In this document: positions 59,512 to 64,000 of the stretch, in pieces | Layout of the letters: every line of letters begins with the position of its first letter | Position numbering within the stretch: the first letter of the stretch is position 1 | Source: JAJISG01 sp964347325 | Lineage (GTDB): Archaea > Thermoplasmatota > Thermoplasmata > RBG-16-68-12 > JAJISG01 | DNA length: 64,000 nt | Direction of reading: 5' to 3' | Assembly: GCA_964347325.1 (NCBI GenBank) | Contig: CAYFYA010000006.1 | Span: forward strand, 1 to 64,000 | The notes under the pieces: generated by a model | The model's input: only the letters and a program-made list of their open reading frames with translations | Told to the model about the DNA's origin: nothing | Databases searched by the model: none | Program-made: the position numbers and the translations under genes

Positions 59512-60135
59512 CTACTTCCCTCTGCCGGATTGCGCCCGGATGGACGGTCTCACCTTCTCCGCACCCTTGCCCCTCTTCCGGAGACCCCGACCCTTCTTTC
59601 CCGCCGAGGTGAGTCCTCTGAAGGCCCTTCCAGAATTCGCTGGCCCAAGGAGCCAGCTCACCTTCTTGTCGGCCTTCACGGCGGGATGTTGGGGGTCCAC
59701 TAGGATGGCCTCGTAGTACTTGTAGCGGCCATCCTCCCCAACCCAGTAAGAGTTGAGCACTTCCATGTTGGGATACTTGCGGGCGACCCGCTCCTCGGCG
59801 ATTCTCTGCAAGCCTTTCGCCATCGTGATCTTCGAGATCCCCTTCCTCTTGGGCCTCCGGCCTGCCCGGATGGTGTGCTTTCTCAGGCCCCCCCTCCTGA
59901 CCCTCGCCCGCACGACGACGAAGCCGGGCTTAGCCTTATAGCCGAGAGCGCGAGCCCTGTCTATCCTCGTGGGCCTCTCGACCCTTTCGATAGCCGGGGC
60001 CCTCCTCCACAGGATCTTCCTCTGCCTGAGAAGTTCCGAGACATAGCTCTCACCGGGGGAAGCCCACGCCTCGCCCACGTAGCGGTAAAGGCTTCGAGGC
60101 CTGGGTTGGGGCTCCTCCTGGGGTTCTTCCGCCAT
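59512..60135 (-). CDS. rpl15e: 50S ribosomal protein L15e
   Basis: 207 residues. SLYRYVGEAWASPGESYVSE, ERPTRIDRARALGYKAKPGF, VVVRARVRRGGLRKHTIRAG and LNSYWVGEDGRYKYYEAILV are the highly conserved L15e core, with a basic C-terminal tail. Part of the large ribosomal subunit in archaea and eukaryotes only. TATA box ATATATAG (60182-60189) gives a short leader. It ends at the stop of the convergent ThiI-like gene. Confidence 0.97.
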   Translation of the reverse strand: MAEEPQEEPQPRPRSLYRYVGEAWASPGESYVSELLRQRKILWRRAPAIERVERPTRIDRARALGYKAKPGFVVVRARVRRGGLRKHTIRAGRRPKRKGISKITMAKGLQRIAEERVARKYPNMEVLNSYWVGEDGRYKYYEAILVDPQHPAVKADKKVSWLLGPANSGRAFRGLTSAGKKGRGLRKRGKGAEKVRPSIRAQSGRGK

Positions 60136-60224
60136 CTAAGGACTCCGAGCTGGCTGTGGAAGGTCTCCTACCTCTCACCGCTATATATCCCTTGTGGGGT
60201 GGAGGACTCGAGTGACTGGCCAGG

Positions 60225-62606
60225 CTACATGAAGTCCTCGAGTGTCAGAGGTCGATCCGTCTTCCTGGGCTCCGCCTCAGCGTTGGGGGAGAAGGTGTCC
60301 CGATAGAGGGTTGCTTGCTGACTGCCGGCCAGGAGGCTCTTCTCGTCCCACCCGAAGACCTCGCAGATGTAGCCCAAGGTCTGGGCAAGCCGGCGGGCGT
60401 AGTACTCCCAGTCGGGGATGTCGTCGAAGGATCTGCCGCTGACGTAGGGCTGCACCTCCATAGGACTCTTCCTGGCGTTGGTAACCACCCATGAGACCTT
60501 CATCCCGGGAACGAACTCGTATCCTAGGGCCTCGAGCTTGTTGGCAGCCTGGACGTTGGGCATGGACTCCGGGTTGACGTACCTCGAGGGATCCTTGACG
60601 CTGCGCGAGATCACCAGCTTCTGGGGGGGCACCTTCCCCTCTTGGACCGAGGTGATGATCTCCCTCGCGTACTTCACCGAGCCCTCTACGTCGTTGTCCA
60701 GGATCCTCCCCAGCACCTCGCCCTGGGCCTCGCTCTGGAGGTCGAAGGCGTCGGTCCTCCTGATCTCGTAGCCCCTTACGACCATATCCTCAGCGGGCCA
60801 GGCCACCTTCCCCGCGTACCTCTTCTTCTTTCCGTGGGAGAAGAAGGTCCGAAAGACCTTCTCGAACTCCAGCTGCATCCCTTTCCCTGAGAGTTCACCT
60901 GCCAGGATTTTGCCTGTCTCGATGCACTCCTCCAGGTTCGTCGCCTCTGGCGAGAAGAAGACGCTGTCGGTGTCCCCGTAGATCACCTTGTTGTCCCTCT
61001 CCTCCAGACGGCGGATGACCTCCTTGATGTTCTCCCTGGCGAAGGCGGTTATGCTCCCACCAATCTTTGGATCCGTGAAGCGGTAGAAGGAGGAAGCCAT
61101 CACTCCATAGAAGGCGTTCATGAGTACCTTCACCGCGTCCTGGAGGCGGCCGTGGTACTCCCCCTCCTCTTCCGTCTTCGCCTCCTCCATCCTCCTCCGG
61201 ATCTCCTGGCGTTGCACCATCAGGTCCTTCAGAATCCCTGGGAGGAGGCCCTTCCTCTGATCCCGACTGAGGAACCTGACTCCGGTGGGGCTAACGACCT
61301 CCCCGTCGGGGTGGAGGGTTGTGAAGCATACGTTGTTCTCTATGATGAGGCTGGGATACATGGCCCGGAAGTCCATGCCGACGACCCACTCGTAAAGTCC
61401 TGGATCGATGCTGTGGACGTAGCCTCCCACGATGGACTCCGTCCCACCGCGCCGCTTCATCATTGGAACGCCCACGCCCCCCCTGTCGGCAATGCGGATC
61501 AGGATGGAGTCGATGAGGTTCGAGGTCCGACCGTTGAGGACGTCGTCCAAGGGCAACTTGGAGACGGCGGCTAGGTCCATGGCCTTCTCCACGCTAGACA
61601 GCTTCTCGAGGATCCTCAGGGAGAGTTCCGCGTCCTTCAGACAGTAGCTCACCACCTGCTCCGGGTCCCGCTGCCACTCTTCGTCGATCCTTCCCCTGTC
61701 GACGTCCTCCTTACCCTCGCCCAAGAGCTCCCGGGACACGTAGTCCAGTGTCTCCTGCTTGGGCTTGAGGTCGCTCTTCACACTCCACCAGGCGTCGGCC
61801 ACCACACGGCCGTGGAGACGCCAGAGCCGCTCGCTGAAGCTGGTCAATGTGGCGTAATCCCTTCCCAGGGGCAGGTCGCCGAAGCCCTCCTTGCGAGCCC
61901 TCTCTAGGAGGACCGGAATGTCGTAGCCCCCGATGTTGTAGCCCGTGATGACGTCTGGGTCCTCCTTCTGCACCAGGCTGACGAAGTTGCGCAGTATGTC
62001 CCGCTCGCTACCTCGGAAGGCTTTGAGCTCGATCTCGCCGTCCTTACGGAGGGCAACGCCCAGGGTCAGAAGCCTGCCATCCTCCATGCTGTTCTCAATG
62101 TCGAAGCTGAGTACCTTCAGGCTGGGGTTGAAGGGCTCGCACTCCTCGAAACTCTGGGCCTCGACGACGAGGTCGGTGGTGTAGTTGCCCTCCGCCTTCA
62201 CACCGTGTACGCGGAAGCAGGCACCGAGATCCATATCGTACATGAATCGGTGGACGAAGGGGATGTCCGCCGCCAGCACCTCGGAGTCGTACTGGCGACA
62301 CTTGTTCCTGTACTCGGGGGTCCTCCAAGGGTGCTTCATGACCACCTGGCGGCAGGGCCTCTTCTCCAGCGGGGAGACCTCCAGCTCCACCTCCCTCAGT
62401 TCGAGCACCTCGTCGTCTCTCTCGAGGTAGCCCAGGAGGGACTGGGGGGGCTCGATGACGTAGAAGTAGGGGTTGAAGCCCCTGTACTCCACGACTATCG
62501 ACTTGTCATCGCGAGTGCGGCCGAAGAGCTCTATGACGGGTAGCTCCTCCTCACCCTCCCTCCTATAGGAGGCCGCCAGGAGTCTCAGGTCGTACTGCTC
62601 CGGCAT
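60225..62606 (-). CDS. polB: Family B DNA polymerase
   Basis: 793 residues. Exonuclease motif I is KVLSFDIENSMEDG (D-x-E), motif II is ITGYNIGGYDIPVL and motif III is YCLKDAELSL. Polymerase motifs are DFRAMYPSLIIENN, KVLMNAFYGVMASSFYRF and VIYGDTDSVFFSP. Both activities look intact. It copies chromosomal DNA with proofreading. The end PLTLEDFM resembles a weak PCNA-binding tail. The gene starts 1 nt after the YchF-like GTPase and probably shares its transcript. Confidence 0.97.
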   Translation of the reverse strand: MPEQYDLRLLAASYRREGEEELPVIELFGRTRDDKSIVVEYRGFNPYFYVIEPPQSLLGYLERDDEVLELREVELEVSPLEKRPCRQVVMKHPWRTPEYRNKCRQYDSEVLAADIPFVHRFMYDMDLGACFRVHGVKAEGNYTTDLVVEAQSFEECEPFNPSLKVLSFDIENSMEDGRLLTLGVALRKDGEIELKAFRGSERDILRNFVSLVQKEDPDVITGYNIGGYDIPVLLERARKEGFGDLPLGRDYATLTSFSERLWRLHGRVVADAWWSVKSDLKPKQETLDYVSRELLGEGKEDVDRGRIDEEWQRDPEQVVSYCLKDAELSLRILEKLSSVEKAMDLAAVSKLPLDDVLNGRTSNLIDSILIRIADRGGVGVPMMKRRGGTESIVGGYVHSIDPGLYEWVVGMDFRAMYPSLIIENNVCFTTLHPDGEVVSPTGVRFLSRDQRKGLLPGILKDLMVQRQEIRRRMEEAKTEEEGEYHGRLQDAVKVLMNAFYGVMASSFYRFTDPKIGGSITAFARENIKEVIRRLEERDNKVIYGDTDSVFFSPEATNLEECIETGKILAGELSGKGMQLEFEKVFRTFFSHGKKKRYAGKVAWPAEDMVVRGYEIRRTDAFDLQSEAQGEVLGRILDNDVEGSVKYAREIITSVQEGKVPPQKLVISRSVKDPSRYVNPESMPNVQAANKLEALGYEFVPGMKVSWVVTNARKSPMEVQPYVSGRSFDDIPDWEYYARRLAQTLGYICEVFGWDEKSLLAGSQQATLYRDTFSPNAEAEPRKTDRPLTLEDFM

Positions 62607-62607
62607 A

Positions 62608-63798
62608 TCACGCCCTCGCGACTATTCGGATAACGTCCCCATCCTGCAACTCGTAGTCCTGGCCCACAACCCTCTTGGTCCTGGCGTTGACGGCCCGGAT
62701 GAAGTTCTCTCCCAGCTCCGTATGCACCTTGTAGGCTAAGTCTCTTGCCACGCTGCCCCGCGGCATCAGGTAAGCGTCTGGCAGAACGTTACCATCCTTG
62801 TCGGTCCAGTGGTTCTCATCCTCCACCGGGTAGGCTACGATCATTCCTAGGATGTTGTAGACGAGCTCTTCGATGCAGCGCTGGACACCCGTGGTCCCGA
62901 AGCTCTTCAGGTGGACGGAAATGCGCTCAAGGGCCTCCCGTTGGGCTCCCGTAAGGTCGGCTCCCTCTGTGATGGAGAAGGCGGAAGAGCCCGGTACATA
63001 GTCCAATAGATCGGCCTTGGAAGCCCTCCTGAGGGCCAACTCACACTCGGAGCAGGTGGGAACGGCAGCGTAGTCCTCTAAGTCCACCAGACTCGCCAAG
63101 GTGTCGGCGGGGGCGATGTCCGCCTTATTGGCGGCCAGCACCATCGGCTTCCCCGTCCTCCTCAGTTCGCCCGCCAGCTTCACCAGCTCTACCTCCCCCC
63201 AATGGCGGGGACTCCCCTCCAGCTCGGAGCGACGAAGGGCCGCGTGGATCTGCGTCTCCTTCAGGCCTAGACCCGCCAGCCTTTCGGCCAAGAGCCTTTC
63301 GAGGTTCTGACCCTCGACCTCCACCCTGCGCGCCGTCTTGACCCACTCCCTCGACATAATCCCCGCGATCCAGAAGGCGAGCTCGTCCTCCAGGAACCTA
63401 GCGTCCTCCCGAGGATCGTGATCCCCCAACCCACAGGCGTTGCCCTCCAGGTCGGTGGAGCCGCTGGCATCGACCACGTGGATGAAGGCATCGGCCTGAC
63501 GCAGGTCGTCCAGGAACCGGTTACCCAGCCCACGACCCTTATGAGCGTCAGGAACCAGACCCGCGACATCCAGCAGGTCCACGGGCACCAGACGGGTTCC
63601 GTCGCTGCAGGGGGCGCTGGCCGGATTGCACGTCTTCCCAAGTTCCACATGTGGGCAGGAGTGGGTGACGTAGGCGATGCCCCGGTTCGCCTCGATGGTG
63701 GTGAAGGGGTAGGAGGCGATCTCGGCGGGGGCGAGGGTTGCAGCCGCGAAGAAGGTGCTCTTTCCGGCGTTTGGCTTGCCCACAACTCCGATCAGCAT
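62608..63798 (-). CDS. YchF/OBG-type GTPase with TGS domain
   Basis: 396 residues. G1 GVVGKPNAGKSTFFAA, G3 LLDVAGLVPDAHKGRGLGN, and NKAD in LAANKADIAP, with a coiled-coil-like insert (about 150-200) and a C-terminal TGS domain ending QDGDVIRIVARA. CPHVELGKTCNPASAPC adds three cysteines after G1, a possible metal or redox site. Relatives associate with ribosomes. It leads the polB operon. Confidence 0.93.
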   Translation of the reverse strand: MLIGVVGKPNAGKSTFFAAATLAPAEIASYPFTTIEANRGIAYVTHSCPHVELGKTCNPASAPCSDGTRLVPVDLLDVAGLVPDAHKGRGLGNRFLDDLRQADAFIHVVDASGSTDLEGNACGLGDHDPREDARFLEDELAFWIAGIMSREWVKTARRVEVEGQNLERLLAERLAGLGLKETQIHAALRRSELEGSPRHWGEVELVKLAGELRRTGKPMVLAANKADIAPADTLASLVDLEDYAAVPTCSECELALRRASKADLLDYVPGSSAFSITEGADLTGAQREALERISVHLKSFGTTGVQRCIEELVYNILGMIVAYPVEDENHWTDKDGNVLPDAYLMPRGSVARDLAYKVHTELGENFIRAVNARTKRVVGQDYELQDGDVIRIVARA

Positions 63799-63905
63799 CG
63801 GTCCGAGAATCCATGGTGCAGAGCGGGTTATAGTTAATGGTCAGGGGTAACCGACAGTGCCCAGTCCGGGAAAGCTCTTAAGGAAGCCGTCGGTTTGTCG
63901 CCAAC

Positions 63906-64000
63906 GTGTCCTCCGAGATCCCGGAGAGCCACCCGAGGTACGGGTCCTTGATCGTCAGGGAGAGACTCGTCCAGGCCGCTAGGGAGGGCGTGGTGGCCTG
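63906..64000 (+). CDS. 4-phosphopantoate--beta-alanine ligase, 3' partial
   Basis: Only the first 31 residues are in view: after a GTG start SSEIPESHPRYGSLIVRERL and QAAREGVVA, matching the start of the archaeal phosphopantothenate synthetase family (IPxSHPRYxSL). It makes 4'-phosphopantothenate for coenzyme A in the archaeal route. TATA-like CTCTTAAGG (about 63876-63884) lies 26 bp before the GTG, so leaderless. Confidence 0.75.
   Translation, partial: MSSEIPESHPRYGSLIVRERLVQAAREGVVA

Noticed and set aside
1..64000. CRISPR arrays, insertion sequences and rRNA genes
   Set aside because: No regularly spaced repeats, no transposase-like proteins and no rRNA-like stretches were seen.

Overview
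The window is a piece of an archaeal chromosome, most likely from an uncultured, fairly GC-rich member of Candidatus Thermoplasmatota (Thermoplasmata-like). Archaeal marks seen directly are a group II chaperonin, Cdc48/VAT, family B DNA polymerase, primase large subunit PriL, ribosomal protein L15e, RqcH/NEMF, CTP-type riboflavin kinase, the start of an archaeal 4-phosphopantoate--beta-alanine ligase, an intron-bearing tRNA-Thr, and many TATA boxes about 26 bp upstream of start codons (leaderless transcripts). A bacterial-type GrpE-DnaK-DnaJ set, a heliorhodopsin and many small bacterial-like enzymes point to gene import. The lineage is inferred from gene content only.

Layout. 1-7.3 kb: a solute-binding protein whose lobes are in permuted order, an AK6-type kinase, a CDP-alcohol phosphatidyltransferase, PriL and a PKD surface protein. 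7.3-14.2 kb: an accessory region with a heliorhodopsin, two small secreted proteins, a STAND NTPase with an N-terminal winged helix, three copies of a hairpin placed exactly at predicted transcript 5' ends, and three copies of another non-coding repeat; a tRNA-Thr with an intron closes it. 14.4-19.1 kb: RqcH, a decayed Lrp/AsnC regulator (frameshift plus in-frame amber), an NfeD-SPFH pair, a PRC-barrel protein and a cupin. 19.2-27.6 kb: a one-strand proteostasis block of thermosome, GrpE, DnaK, DnaJ, an RNase H-fold protein and Cdc48.

27.7-39.8 kb: IMPase/FBPase, NAD kinase (apparent CTG start) and a JAMM protein; a three-gene sugar activation and glycosyltransfer operon; a GHKL ATPase, a 56-aa zinc ribbon, a radical SAM protein and a GxGYxYP membrane protein. 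39.8-41.1 kb: tRNA-Leu(CAG) followed by a roughly 1-kb segment that carries a methyltransferase and ends in a second copy of the tRNA 3' half, the footprint of site-specific integration. 41.2-47.4 kb: an O-methyltransferase, riboflavin kinase, and a PLP enzyme / homoserine dehydrogenase / aldehyde dehydrogenase operon.

47.5-56.5 kb: an accessory zone of small stress, repair and detoxification proteins and regulators (two TAG-like glycosylases, YCII, VOC, HxlR, GYD, deazaflavin-dependent reductase, HtrA, DUF1801, GNAT, ArsR-like HTH, Usp) with readable operators. 56.6-64 kb returns to core genes: Na/Pi-type and TauE/SafE transporters, a ThiI-like protein that has lost its PP-loop, L15e, PolB, a YchF-like GTPase and the truncated pantothenate-pathway ligase. 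The best candidates for something new are the heliorhodopsin/STAND/hairpin-leader region, the tRNA-Leu element and the palindrome-controlled two-gene unit near 55.3 kb.
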